DNA of 64,000 bases, taken from Pomacea canaliculata (lineage: Eukaryota > Mollusca > Gastropoda > Architaenioglossa > Ampullariidae). The notes beneath the pieces are model-generated. The model made no database searches and had not been told where the DNA came from. It saw nothing but the letters and a program-made list of their open reading frames with translations. This document shows positions 1 to 11,723 of this stretch, one piece after another. The stretch covers positions 23,636,158 to 23,700,157 of the forward strand of contig NC_037597.1 in NCBI RefSeq assembly GCF_003073045.1. The letters are read 5' to 3'. Positions within the stretch are counted from its first letter, which is position 1; each line of letters opens with the position of its first letter. Both the position numbers and the translations under genes were made by a program.

Positions 1-1595
1 CCAGCATCCTCATCAACATCCCTTGACCTTTCATGTGGGAGCTGTCAGCGGTGTCGAAAATAAAAAAAGAATCGCTAACAAAAAGATTACGTTTAAATAA
101 CTTATTTTATTACAATTAAGAGATTGAGGGAATCAGATATCATTTTGTACACAATTTGTGGAATAATTTTTTAGAATTAATACAGAAACTAATCGAGAAA
201 AATGTTTATGGTTATGTTTATAATTTCTCGTTTTCTACAACCACACAACTAAATCCCATGACAATCGTGTTCTGGAAAAATGCATTTATACACGACTTAA
301 CTAACTTGATATTATTTGTCTCTCTCTCTCTCTCACACACACACACAGTGGGAGAGATCACAATAACTACTTTCCATCTTCCTAATGTAACTTCTTGACA
401 GGTCACAATGCCACATTTTTCACACTGCCACAAATCACCACTTTTACTAATATCACTTTCAACCATGACACGGTGTCGCTTCATCACCATTTACTTTGGC
501 AGGCACGCTTCACATTTCCCCGTACTTCACAATTTCTACGTCTGATAATGTACTTTTTATGTAAACGAAAATTGTCCTCTAATATTCTGGAACAATGGGC
601 CTTTCAACTAGTTCTCCGACCATTGTTCCAACTAAGAGGTCAGCTATTGCACTGGGGTCATGATGTAGCTCAACATCTTTCTCACTCACACACACAATTA
701 CACACACATTCCCCCATAAACCTCTGTTTTGCCTTATTTTTCAGAAAAACATATTGTATTAAAAGGTGAATACATTTTTGACAGCTTAGTTGATGGAAAC
801 AACAATGACCAAAGCCAGCTTTTGTACCTACCTTGCTGTAGACTTTCTCCACGACTGAGCAGTGTGCAGCTGGATGACTGTGGCGGCTGTCGCCAACAAT
901 ACACAGGCAAAAGTAAAGAAAGATATAAAGGACAACACAACGTTTTCAATAATTCTGAAAAAGCTGTAGCTTAGATACAAGTCTGTAAGTACGGAAACAA
1001 CGAGGTATTCACCAGTGACCTCATCTTTTACCGACAGAATATGCTCTTTTACGATGTAGACACCACACAGAAGCTGCATTAACAGCAATGTGAGTGAGAC
1101 GATGATGGCCATCGTCTTCCTACTGATGAGTGTCGCGGCCTTCATGGGGAACATGACACAAACCCACCTTTCTACTGCGATTATCATCGTCAGACACCCG
1201 GACGAGTGAACAAAACCGTAAGCAAAATTGACAGTGTGCCTAGTAAGAATCCACCTCCAGAACTGTTCCTGTTTTGGTAGAAAGAAGCCGATGAAACAAA
1301 ACGAAACGCCAATGATAAGAACAATAAGGAACATGAGATCAATGAAGGCGAGACAGAAGAGACAGAGGTTCATCCGATCTCTTAGTCCCTGACGATAGAA
1401 AATAATCATGTTGAGGATATTAGCCGGCACTCCGACAACAAAGAGACAAGGTATCAGCCCGCAGCATACCGTCCTGTCGACAGACTTGAATGTCTGGAAG
1501 GTCATGACACTGTCAGGACAATTGTTGTCTTCGCGGCCTTGGTACCTGACCGAATAATTCGTTAAGGATGTGAAATTATTTTCTTCGCAGCACAT
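1..1595 (-). CDS. GPCR A, class A chemosensory-like receptor (3' end cut by window)
   Basis: Two-exon rhodopsin-class receptor. Exon 1 is 832-1595 and ends at donor AAG|GTAGGT; exon 2 starts at 41 after ..GACAG and leaves the window after its first 41 bases (SHMKGQGMLMRML). The protein opens with an extracellular stretch carrying sequons NFT and NYS, then TM1 (GVPANIL), TM2 (LAFIDLMF), TM3 ending in AVERWVCVMFP, TM4, and a long TM5. The TM3 motif is ERW where most paralogues have ERC; the family lacks a classic DRY. I chose the ATG of MCCEENN because MCC is the start shared by genes A to F; the upstream in-frame ATG at 1622 gives an extension that is not conserved. The intron (42-831) holds short CT/CA repeats and nothing else recognised. 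Its role as a chemosensory or peptide receptor is inferred from the family; the ligand is unknown. Confidence 0.85.
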
Positions 1596-2830
1596 CTCTA
1601 GTTGTAGACACTTGGACAACACGGTTGTGTGTCATCGACGTGTCCACACTAATGTCACCGCAACCTACACAATGTCCTTTGAGCGATTTCCTTAGCACTT
1701 AAATACACACAGTGGTTCGGGTGTGTCTTGAGGAATTTTAAGTTTTTGGCAATTATGTGCATCTGTGTGTACATATAGAAATGTCTTTAGTGTGTGATTG
1801 TGTACTTGATTTGTGTAGTGTGTGTGTGTGTGTGTGTGTTTATATTCCAGAACGAGATAAATGATCAGTGGGTGGAGATGGAAGAAAGATAATATGTTTC
1901 GCGTAATTTATAATAAATGAATAAAAGATGGGAGGATAATAGTATAGGCAGTTTTGAATTTCACTGCACATCAATTTGAGTACTAGGTTAATATTTACTA
2001 TTTTTAATTCGCTGGGCTTTTGATGATTTAAAAAAATGTGAATTAACTAAACCCATTTTCCGTGCTAGAGAGAAAATTAAATAATTACACAATGGATTTC
2101 AAGCTGAAACAAGGATTTTTTAAAAATGGGAAAGTTCGAATGAATTAGAAACAAACTGTAGAGAAAATTATAAAATTTCATAAAATGTTGGAGTACCAAG
2201 AACGGCTTACTTGTCTATTTACCCAAACTCTGAAGGCTTTCCCGGCTTTGCTATTTTATTCCAGGTTTCAATTATTTTGATTGATGTGCAAAACATAGAA
2301 CTTAATTATAGTATGTACGTGTTGACTGTAAAAATAGTTTAAATTGTTGGGGAAAATGTTCTGTCTGTTGCCGCAGTTTCGTTTTAGTCTCTCCTTTTAT
2401 TTTTTTAATTTAAATAAATCGACATTTCTTGTGTTTTAGAATTTTAGAGAAAAAAGGAGGAAGACAGCAGAGAAAACTATTGGAGACTGAGAATAAATAG
2501 AAACGTTAAGGATCATCGTAACAGGTAAACGCTTACTTCATAGTTTGGGTTTACAATACTATTCTTTTTTTACAACACAGTTGCTTTTATTTCTGTTCTT
2601 TACTTCCATTTATTACATTTCTTTTTATGTACCTCTCTACTTAGATGGCGTCTGTGTGATTGCAAAGTATACATTTAAAATAAATAAATACTTTAAACGT
2701 ATTTGTTTACAGAAAAGTTCAATCTGTGTAAGGAAATATAAAGAAGTGGATTCATTAATGACGGTAAGGAATATTAATTTTTATAAGCGAACTGGATCAG
2801 CAAGAAGAAGACTTGATCAGATACATTACT
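1596..2830 (-). repeat. Upstream module shared by receptors A-D, copy A
   Basis: This 5' flank recurs upstream of B, C and D. Shared landmarks are CACTTAAATACACAC close to the start codon, a TG run (1819-1838), AGATAAATGATCA just beyond it, TTTGAGTACTAGGTTAATAT and a block ending in GGTAAACGCTTACTTC. Promoter elements probably lie here, but I see no clear TATA box or initiator that I would call. Confidence 0.6.
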
Positions 2831-4903
2831 GAAAAAGATTGTACTAATAATGGAAGAGTTGTATAGCAGAATGATTCCGTCAAACATTTAAGTTTAACAA
2901 TACTCACGAGCAGTAAAGAGACACAACTTGCAATTGTACTGACTAACAATATGAAAGACACTTTCAGAAACAACACTGATCAACAACAAAGGGCATATTC
3001 TCTGAAAACGTTTATTAACAATAGAAAAAAATATTTAGATAAATAATAATATTTAACACGATAGAGCATTCTCATACCCACAGAGACCTGAAACTTGTGC
3101 ATCGTCATGGCATCCAGTGACAAACTAATTAAGATGATGTAGATAAAAGATTTTATTGAGGACTTGAAACATTATCTAAAAGTTCCTCAATTCTAAAGGA
3201 TGTGTGGAATGTTTTCCAGTTTCCGTCAGGTCACTTATTATGTGTTTTGAATGCAGGACCCACAGATGGAGGCAGTCTGAACTGTAACTGTCTGATTTAT
3301 GATTGTGTGTGTGTGAGAACTGTAATTGTCTGAAGTAGGATTGTGTGTGGATCTGAACTGTAATTGTAGGTGGTACTGAAGTATGATGGTGTGTTGAAAG
3401 ATATAGAGAGATAAAGACATACGAAAGCAATAAAAATAAAGTTTTAAAATGCAGTTGTCTTTGTCTCTGTGTCATTTCCGCTGTTCAACTTTTCTCCTTT
3501 ATTGTTTTTTCTCTCTATTTTTTTGCAGAATACATTCAATTGTCGGTCCGAACTCTGACAGTATGTTCAGTTGCAAACCTTTTCTCTTCAGTTTTCTAAA
3601 AGCCAACATCAAGTACTCGGCTAAGTAAAACATGTTATTGCTCGGGTTATTGCCTGTGATGTCCACCCTGCCTCAGGGTCAAGGTAGCAATTAGGGTGAA
3701 CTGACCGCTGGTAAAAGTCAGCAACGTGCACTCCTACCTTCCTTTGCACGGGTGAAACCATTTAAAAAACGCCTTCAGGAACTTCGGCCTTTTAATAGGA
3801 ATAAAACGCGCTGTTGAAATAAACTTTATTACTATTAGTAAAAAAAAAATATACTACACGAGAAGCATTTGAATAGTGTGCCTACCTTATAGACGTACAA
3901 TTAACTCAGTTCATGTTTCATGTCAGAATAAATAATAATCCCTTATGGTTATCAATATCCATGTTATTGAGCATCATTGTGACCGGGTCATAATGGGAGC
4001 TAAATCAATGTGAAGTGACCTTAGCAATAAATGGAAGAAAACCTGGTGTAAAAAATACATTTTGTACATAAGATGTCCTCGCATTTCAGACGATAATCGC
4101 TGCAAAATATTAAGAGTTTGTAAGAAAGAATCTTGTGAATCTTAGAAGATGTTAATTTTCTTGTACTTTTCACTGTATAACTCCGCTATGGTGAATAGAT
4201 ACACGTTTTCTCCCCTCTGTAATAAGGGGGAAGTCGAGGTCGTCTCCTGACCTTTCTCTGGAATGATGTCTTAGAGATCCCACATTTCTCATGGTGAGCT
4301 TTTAGTGAAGGTTAGAGACCTTTCCTTTCATGCACTATAGCCAAGCCTATGGCCATCATTCTGCACAGAAACAAGTGTTGTTACACGCTTGACGGAGCGC
4401 TCATGAAACGCAATAAAGTTCTTGGTCGTTGAACTTTGACACAAAGCATTTATATGGAAAGATCAATGAGGTAGCATGTTACGGAATAGCGCAGACCGTA
4501 TATTGACCGAATATTGCATACAGCGATTGGAATTAAGAAATGCATTGTTTAACAGATCTTACATGAACTAAGCTAAGTAAATCAGATAATATGACCCGAA
4601 ACAAACTCATCGAAATTAAATTTAGCCGTGACATCCTTCACACAAATCACCAATAACTCAGCTTCAACTGAGCCTGTGTAAAAGAATACCCAATGACAAA
4701 CAGTACAGACAGATTAATAAGCATTTGTGCATTTGGCCTTGGATGTTTATAAAGGAGATTTAAGTAAAATTAACCCTGATAAAATTCTGAATAAAGCAAG
4801 TTTCATGCCGCTGGTACCATACCTACTTGCTATACAAACAGGGAACTGATATAGCGTATGTAGCAAGTAACAGAAGGCTCAAGGTGCTTTATAAAGAGTC
4901 TGA
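2831..4903. other. A-B intergenic DNA, no gene recognised
   Basis: No exon is recognised. The part from about 3900 to 4900 matches the DNA 3' of receptors C and D (31.9-32.3 kb and 38.5-39.9 kb), for example a block around TTTATATGGAAAGA and GACCGTATATT near 4450, so it belongs to the duplicated receptor unit. The text at 3750-3835 resembles the tail of a short retroelement (AACGCGCTGTTGAAATAAA), at low confidence. Confidence 0.4.
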
Positions 4904-6879
4904 TTAATGTTTCATGTGGGTGACACTGATGCTGGTTTTCAAAGACATCCCAGCCTCGGTCCACGAGAACAGCGCCTTGAGTTCCTGACGAAAGCGGGAC
5001 GACATGGCGGCGTAAACGAAGAAGTTGATGGACGAGTTGAACATAAATATCACGTAGCTGAACAAGTGCGTGGCTATGAACAGGTTGCAGTAACTGCCGT
5101 CTGAGCGGAATTCTGGGACAGTGAACCTTGCCAGACCCAAAGCCACGTTGGGAGCCGTACACATGATGTAGACACAGGACATGGCCACCAGCATCCTCAT
5201 CAACATCCCTTGACCTTTCATGTGGGAACTGTCAGCGGAGTCGGACAAAAAAAAAGTTAATCGCTTACAAAATGATTTACGTTAAAATAATTTATTTTTA
5301 TGCAATTACTTACAAGATTAAAAGAATCTGATATTAGTTTGTACACAATTTGTGGAAATATTTTTTTTGGTGATTAATACAGAAAGTAATCGAGAAAAAT
5401 GTTTCAAACGGTTGATTTGTTTTGACTATTCCAGTTATGTTTATAATTTCTTGTTTTCTACAACTGGATAACTAAATGCCATGACAATCTTTTGCTTGAA
5501 AATGCCTTTATGCATTACTAAACTATTACACTCGATATTATCTATCTCTCTCGAGCGCGCGCTCGCACATACACACACAGAAGGAGACATGACAATAATT
5601 TTTTTCCATCTTCCTAATGGAACCTCTTGACAAGTCACAATGCCACATTTTTTCACACTGCCACACATCACCACTTTTACTAATATCACTTTCAGCCATG
5701 ACAAGAGGTCGCTTCATCACCATTTACCTTTGCAGGCATGGCTAGGGAGCTGTTTCGTTTAATCTGTACGCTAAACATGCTTTATCGAGTAACACATTTC
5801 CCCGTACTTCACAATTTCTACGTCTGTTGATATACTTTATATGTAAACGAAAATTGTCCTCTAATATTCAGGAACAATGGGCCTGTCAACAAGTTGTCCG
5901 ACCATTGCTCCAACTCAGCAGATAATTGCACAGAGATCATGACCTAGCTCAACAGCATCTTTCTCTCTCTCACTCACAATGACACTCACACAGGCCCCCA
6001 TAAACGTCTGTTATAAATTATTCGTCAGAAAAAAATATTGTATTATGAGGTTAATACATTCTTGACAGCTTAGTTTATGGAAACAAAAATGACCAAAGCC
6101 AACTTTTGTACCTACCTTGCTGTAGACTTTCTCCACGACTGAGCAGTGTGCAGCTGAATGACTGTGGCGGCTGTGGCCAACAATACACACGCAAAAGTAA
6201 AGAAAGATATAAAGGACAACACAACGTTTTCAATAATTCTGAAAAAGCTGTAGCTTAGATACAAGTCTGTAAGTACGGAAACAACGAGGTATTCACCAGT
6301 GACCTCATCTTTTACCGAAAGAATATTCTCTTTTATGATGTAGACACCACACAGAAGCTGCACCAACAACAATGTGAATGACACAATGATGGCCATCGTC
6401 TTCCTATTGATGAGAGTCGCCGCCTTCATGGGGAACATGACACACACGCACCGCTCTACGGCGATTATCATCGTCAGACACCCGGACGAGTAGGTAAAAC
6501 CATAAACAAAATTTACAGTGTGCCTAATAAGAATCCATCTCCAGAGCTGTTCCTGTTTTGGTAGAAATAAGCCGATGAAAATATACGAAAAGCCGATGAC
6601 AAGAGCAATAAGGTACATGAAATCAGTGAAGGCGAGACAGAAGAGACAGAGGTTCATCCGATCTCGCAGTCCCTGACGATAGAAAATAATCATGGTGAGG
6701 ATGTTAGCCGGCAATCCGACAACAAAGAGACAAGGTACCAGTCCGTAGGATACTGTCCTGTCGACAGACTTGAATGTCTGGAAGGTCATGACACTGTCAG
6801 GACAATTGCTATCTTCGCGGCCTTGGTACCTAATAGAATAATTGGTGAAGGATGTGAAATTATTTTCGTCGCAGCACAT
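4904..6879 (-). CDS. GPCR B, class A chemosensory-like receptor
   Basis: Complete two-exon receptor of 362 residues: exon 1 6116-6879, intron donor AAG|GTAGGT, acceptor GACAG|T, exon 2 4904-5228, phase 2 junction. It has sequons NFT and NYS near the N-terminus, TM1 with GLPANIL (about residues 46-68), TM2 with LAFTDFMY, TM3 ending AVERCVCVMFP (about 143), TM4 after INRKTMAIIV, and TM5 before HTAQSWRKSTA. Exon 2 supplies MKGQGMLMRMLVA (intracellular loop 3 into TM6), the TM6 motif CVYIMCTAP in place of CWxP, and TM7 NSSINFFVY in place of NPxxY. The tail is short, with no lipidation cysteine near TM7. An in-frame ATG at 6981 would add 34 residues, and D has a similar extension, but A and C break it. 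The closest relatives here are A, C and D. A plasma-membrane sensory role is inferred. Confidence 0.9.
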
Positions 6880-7980
6880 CTCTAGTTGTAGACCTTTGGA
6901 CAACACGGTTGTTGTCTTTGTCTTGTCTACACCAATGTTACTGCAACCAATACAATGTCCTGTGAGCGATTTCCTTAGCACTTAAATACACACAATGGTG
7001 TGGGTGTGTCTTGAGTGATTTTAAGTGTTTGGCAACTTTATTTATCTGTGTGTGTATATGTGTATATATATATATTGTGTGTGTGTGATTGTGTTCTTGA
7101 TTTGTGTAGTTTGTGTGTGTGTGTTTCTATATTCCAGAATAAGATAAATGATCAGCGGGTGGAGGTTGAAGGAAGACAATATCTTTCACGTAATTCATTA
7201 AAAACGAATAAAAGATAGGTGTGTAATAGTGTAGGAAGTTTTGAAGTTTACAGTACAACAGTTTGAGTACTAGGTTAATATTTACAATTTTAATTCGCTG
7301 GGCTTTTGATGAATTACAAATGTCGGTTAACTGAATCCTGTTTTCTCTGTTAGAAAAAATGAGATAATTACACAATGGACTTCAAGCTGAAACAAGGATT
7401 TTTTAAAAATGGGAAACTTTGACAGCATTATAAACACAAGATGAGAAAAGTTGTAAAACTGCATGAAGTGCTGGATAATCAAAGACAGCTTATTTGTCTG
7501 TTTACACAAACCCTGAAGGCTTTCTCGGCGTTGCTATTTTATTCCAGGTTTCAAGTAAGATGATTGATCTACAAAACATTGAAGTGAATTATATTATGAA
7601 CGATTAACTGTAAAAATAGCTTAAATTGTTTGGGAAAATATTCTTTTTGTTCGTGTAATTTGTTATTAGTCTCTTATGAAAACAGCTGACAAATTTTATC
7701 GCTTGATTTTATTATTTTTTTTTACTTAAGTGTATCGATGTTTCTGGTATTTTAGAATTTTAGAGGAAAAAACGAGGAAGACAGCAGTAGAAAAAACTTG
7801 GTGGAGATTGAGAAGAAAGAGAGGCCTTTGAGATGATCGTAACCGGTAAACGCTTACTTCTTACTTTGGATTTACAACGATAGTCCTTACTTAGAACTCT
7901 GTTGCTTTTATTTGTTTCCTTGTTTCCATGTATTATATTTCTTTTTATATTTTTCTACTTTGATACCGTCTGTGTGGAGT
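6880..7980 (-). repeat. Upstream module shared by receptors A-D, copy B
   Basis: Collinear with the 5' flanks of A, C and D: CACTTAAATACACACAATGG at the gene side, TG-rich and TATATATA text at 7050-7130, AGATAAATGATCAGCGGGTGG, and a distal block containing GGTAAACGCTTACTTC at 7846-7861. It also contains TTCCAGGTTTCAAGTAAGATG near 7541, which occurs in C and in a close variant in A and D. Confidence 0.6.
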
Positions 7981-9684
7981 GATTCCGTTTTAACTTGCTT
8001 ATAACCGCGTGTGAAGCAAGCACCTGACCAGTTCATGAGGTGAGCTAATGCACTTCGCAGTGGTGTTGACAAATAATGGAAAATAACCGATGTTAAAAAT
8101 ACTCTTTATACACCAGACTTCGTCCTGGCGTGTTAGACGATGAAATATGCTGCATAATATTAAGGTTGCTAAAGAATCATCTTCTGGCTTTTACAAGATG
8201 GGAGTTCTCCTGTTTTGCATAACTCCGTCATGTTGGACAGATGCAGGTTATCTCCCCTACGTAAAGAAAGTGAAAGCAAAGGTCGTGCCCTAGTCTTCCG
8301 TTGACTAAAAAGTCAGGACCTCACCTTTTTCGGGGTCAGCTTCACATGAAGACGGTGCCCATCGCCTCACCCTCTCGATCTCTTACCTTCCCCAACCCTT
8401 TATAGTCAGTGTCGCGTGTGTCAGCCATGTTTCTGCGCCTGCCTGTCTCTCAGCGCTTGGGTCGCACAGGTTATGTATAGAAAGGCTGACAGCAGACGAC
8501 TATGACGTCATATTCCAGGCTATTTTTATCTGATTCGCTGGGTAAAGGAATTTTTTTTCGCTGCCTGTAGCAACGCCTGACGTCATTCCCATGCAACGTC
8601 ACGCGTCGTCTGCTTGATGCTGGAAGAAGACTTGATCAGATACATTACTGATCGGTAATAAAGAAAGATTGTAGTGAAACCTAACAATGCTTATGAGCAG
8701 TAAAAAAAACAACAACACGAACAAACAAACAAACAAACAAACAAACAAACAAACAAAAAAAAAAACACCAACCCAACACAATTAGAGACGGTACTGATTG
8801 ACAGTATAAAAGACGCTTTCAGAAACGACACTGATCAAAAATATTCTGACAATATTTATTTACAGTAGGAGGATATGTTTAGAAAAATAGTGATATTTAA
8901 CACGATAGAGCACTCTCATAGCAACAGAGACCTGAAACCTGTCCAGCGGGTCTGAAGTATGATTGTATGTGTGTCTTAAGTATGTGATTGTATGGGAGGG
9001 GTTTATGCCTGTGAGTATGCCTTAATGAATTCATTGGTAGTTGATGATGTACTGGGTGGTTCTTGACCTTATGTGTATAGCGCTTCTTGCTTATTGCCCT
9101 TTGGGATAAATATCTTGTCAAAACTCCAACATATTTATAAACGTTGAGCTAGTTCTCTGAGTGTTTACACTGCTACCTGTTTCTAGTTTTTGGTCACACA
9201 TACAACTGGTCTAGTCTAGTAAAAGATGAATTTTAATCTGACTTTTACCGTAAAACCGAGGGTTCTATACCTTGCTTAAAAACAACTGTCACTACTTGTG
9301 ACCACACGATGACCTTCCCCTGGAGCGCGATGATGTTTGAAGCTTGTTCAGATAATAACAACGACACAGCACTTCAACTGAAGTCGCCCTTGTACCTCAG
9401 ATGACCCCTGACCTATCCCAGATTCGTCCTGCTTTCATGAACACTAAAATTCTCATGAAACAAGTTCTACACCAATAGATATGACAGCGGGAGGGATCGC
9501 AGCTCGAAAGCCACATTACTTCGTAAGTAAGTTTATATAATATTTGAATTTTAGTAGTTTGTGTATGTGTGTGTGTTAGTGCGATTGCTGGCAAGTCGGT
9601 GTTGTTGGTGAGTAGCATTTTTTCGTTATAATTTGTATTCCGTATTGATGGACTGGTAAAATGAGGCGCATAGAGGGTTGAATG
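7981..9684. repeat. Duplicated receptor-unit intergenic DNA, left part
   Basis: It matches 35.58-37.33 kb almost base for base over long stretches, for instance GATTCCGTT.TAACTTGCTTATAACCGCGTG (7981 versus 35582) and the run ending TGGACTGGTAAAATGAGGCG (9648 versus 37289). The two B-C and C-D intervals therefore arose by one duplication. It contains an (AAAC)n tract at 8721-8756 and a poly-A stretch after it. No gene is recognised. Confidence 0.75.

Positions 9685-9755
<71 letters not shown>
9685..9755. repeat. (TCA)n microsatellite at the left insertion edge
   Basis: About 70 bases of uninterrupted TCA/CAT repeat end directly at the first base of the left terminal inverted repeat. The same microsatellite is found without insertion at 37328-37398. 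Confidence 0.9.
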
Positions 9756-9952
9756 GTGCACCTTATTGTCATGCTCATAGACGTCATGGTGACGAAAAAT
9801 CAGACAAATATCGTAGTCGTGCTCGTCATCACTTATCAGATCTGATAGGCAGACACATCATCCCATCAAGCTCGAAGCTACAACCAATCCAAATGCACCG
9901 CCAAACTAACATTATATCCAATATGGCGGTGTTGTTTGCTTTGTAGGCTTTA
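9756..9952 (+). repeat. Left terminal inverted repeat of the KDZ element
   Basis: 197 bp, starting GTGCACCTTATTGTCATG and ending ..TTTGTAGGCTTTA. Compared by eye with the right copy it differs at one position (GTTGTTTGCT versus GTTGTTCGCT). It contains several short palindromes, for example ATCAGATCTGAT, possible transposase binding sites. Confidence 0.93.
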
Positions 9953-10432
9953 TTATGTTTTGCATAATTAAAAGAAAAATGTCGTATTCATGGATATTGC
10001 TGATATATTTTAAGAAATCGAGAAGGTCCTCAGAACTAAAGGTACTTTTCAACAAATTGATAAGATATATTTTAATAAAATCCCTTTTCCAAAAAAAGGG
10101 CAAATTCCATTATCTTGTGATTTTTTTTCCACCATCAGGAATTCAATAGCATACTAGTAACGCTTCATCGGATTATGTCGCAATCACACAATTTAACTTT
10201 TTGAACTGCTTTGTACCAAGGACTGTAACTCTTAGTAGACGCTTTTGGCATAGACATCGCCAATTAATTTTGTTTACATTATCTTTCAAACCGCCCATGG
10301 ATGCGTGTAAGTATATATATAAATATAAATTTATATATATATATAAAGTATGTATATGTAAAAGTCGAGAGGAAAGTTCGTCATAACCAGACGTATTTTA
10401 CAAGAATTTGCGAGAATATATGTTAATAAAAT
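9953..10432 (+). repeat. Duplicated 5' region of the GTF2I-like gene, first copy
   Basis: Text from about 10020 to 10245 recurs in diverged form at about 10385-10432 plus 11545-11700, interrupted by the solo LTR. The shared core is GCTTCATCGGATTATGTCGC, CACACAATTTAACTTTTTGA and GACTGTAACTCTTAGTAGAC. Each copy is followed by a short ATG stretch and a GTAAGT donor-like site (ATGGATGCGT|GTAAGT at 10299 here; ATGAATGCG..AAT|GTAAGT at 11724 in the second copy). Positions 10246-10285 also match the right subterminal region in inverted orientation (30128-30165). It may be a duplicated promoter with an alternative first exon. Confidence 0.55.
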
Positions 10433-11544
10433 TGTCGCGTGTTGCTTGCTGCGGGTGGGTAGTTGAGGTATGGGGGTCCAGAGGGGGTTGCCCGAGGGGG
10501 AGGTGCGGTCGCCTTTCGCTCTGCTGAGGCAGGTAATGGATCCGCATCGGGAGACACCGTAAGTCAAGCGCTTACCTGATGGGGTCTTTTGTTGCGGGGC
10601 CTGACGGGACAGGAGGGCGAAAACCCTATTAGCGAGGGGAGGATGGAAGTTTTCCTCTCCCCAGAGCCGGGCCTGAGTTTTGGTGTTGAGAGCCTGGGTT
10701 CGGACCGGCAGTTGAGAGAAGAGCGTCGGTGCGAGGAGACGTTGATGTCCCCAGGGCTTGCTGTGTGCTTCCCTGTGTTGGTGCGTCCCTCCCGCATCTC
10801 GAGCCTTCTGTGTGGCGCTCAGGACTGGGCTGTGTGCCTTTTTTCTCCCCGGGGTGGGGACGTGTCCTGGAGCAGTTCCACCTTCTCCTGCGTTTTCTGC
10901 GTGCGGCAGAATGAACGCGTCATGAGCCGAGTGGGCTCAAACACCCGCTCACTAAACCTAGTGGGGTGAAGCAGCAAACAGACGGACGGAGGACTAACGG
11001 ACTACCGTCGGCCAGCCAACCACAGGTACCTGCGTGCGAACAGACCTACGCCGAGGTATCAGCGGACTGTCAGTGAAACCAAGATATTCAAGCCGCGAGG
11101 ACTGTGTGCTTGACAATAGACGACGACCTGTGGTAGTGAGGAGCAATTGTGTCTCAGGCAGTGGCCGGGAGGGGGACTAGTGGGTGCGCTGTGGGGGAAG
11201 TTTGTGTCGCGTGGGACCACGCGGACACCATCAGTAGAGGGGCGTGGCTAAACGCTCAGTTGTGTTCGCTAGTGGTGGGACTCCCCACAGTGTGGCTTTA
11301 TTTTTCTTCTGTTTGTTTTTGTTTTATATATATGTTTTTTCTCTTTCTTTGTTGGGTTGGTGGTTGCATTCTGCGGCCGCCAATAAACTTTAGTCTTGTA
11401 GTGTATTTTCGTGTATGTGTTTTATGTTCACTGAGGAGTGATTGGCTTTGTTGCTCGCGGCGGGCGCGTGGAAGTTTGTCGGTGTGTGTGCGAGTGTGGC
11501 TGTGAGAAAGCAAGTCCCGCGACGCCCGGTCGTGTTACGCGACA
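10433..11544. mobile_element. Solo LTR of an LTR retrotransposon
   Basis: A GC-rich block of 1112 bp begins TGTCGCGTG and ends TTACGCGACA, an imperfect inverted-repeat end pair with TG..CA termini. It is flanked on both sides by the direct repeat AAAAT (10428-10432 and 11545-11549). An AATAAA polyadenylation-type signal is present near 11382. No internal retroelement genes are seen, so this is a solo LTR. The clade cannot be assigned from the LTR alone. It interrupts the second copy of the duplicated 5' region of the GTF2I-like gene. Confidence 0.8.
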
Positions 11545-11723
11545 AAAATCTCTTTCAAAAAAGGCAAAATGCATTAATTTCAGCATCAGCAATTCAATAG
11601 CATACACAATTAACGCTTCATCGGATTATGTCGCAATCACACAATTTAACTTTTTGATCTGCTGTATATCAAGGACTGTAACTCTTAGTAGACTCTTTTG
11701 GCGCGAGAATTTTGCGTGCAAAA
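11545..11723 (+). promoter_or_regulatory. Probable promoter and 5' leader of the GTF2I-like gene
   Basis: This is the second copy of the duplicated 5' region (first copy about 10040-10245). It directly precedes the proposed first coding exon at 11724. It is conserved between the two copies around GCTTCATCGGATTATGTCGC although the surroundings differ. No certain TATA box is seen, and the transcription start is not known. The solo LTR ends immediately upstream, so its own promoter could contribute. Confidence 0.35.

Noticed and set aside
9748-9755. 8-bp target-site duplication of the KDZ element
   Set aside because: The left flank TCATCATC and right flank CACACCAC do not match, and microsatellite slippage makes the call impossible.
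10433-11544. GC-rich block as a CpG-island promoter or coding exon
   Set aside because: TG..CA ends, inverted termini and AAAAT direct repeats identify it as a solo LTR; its open frames have no family features.
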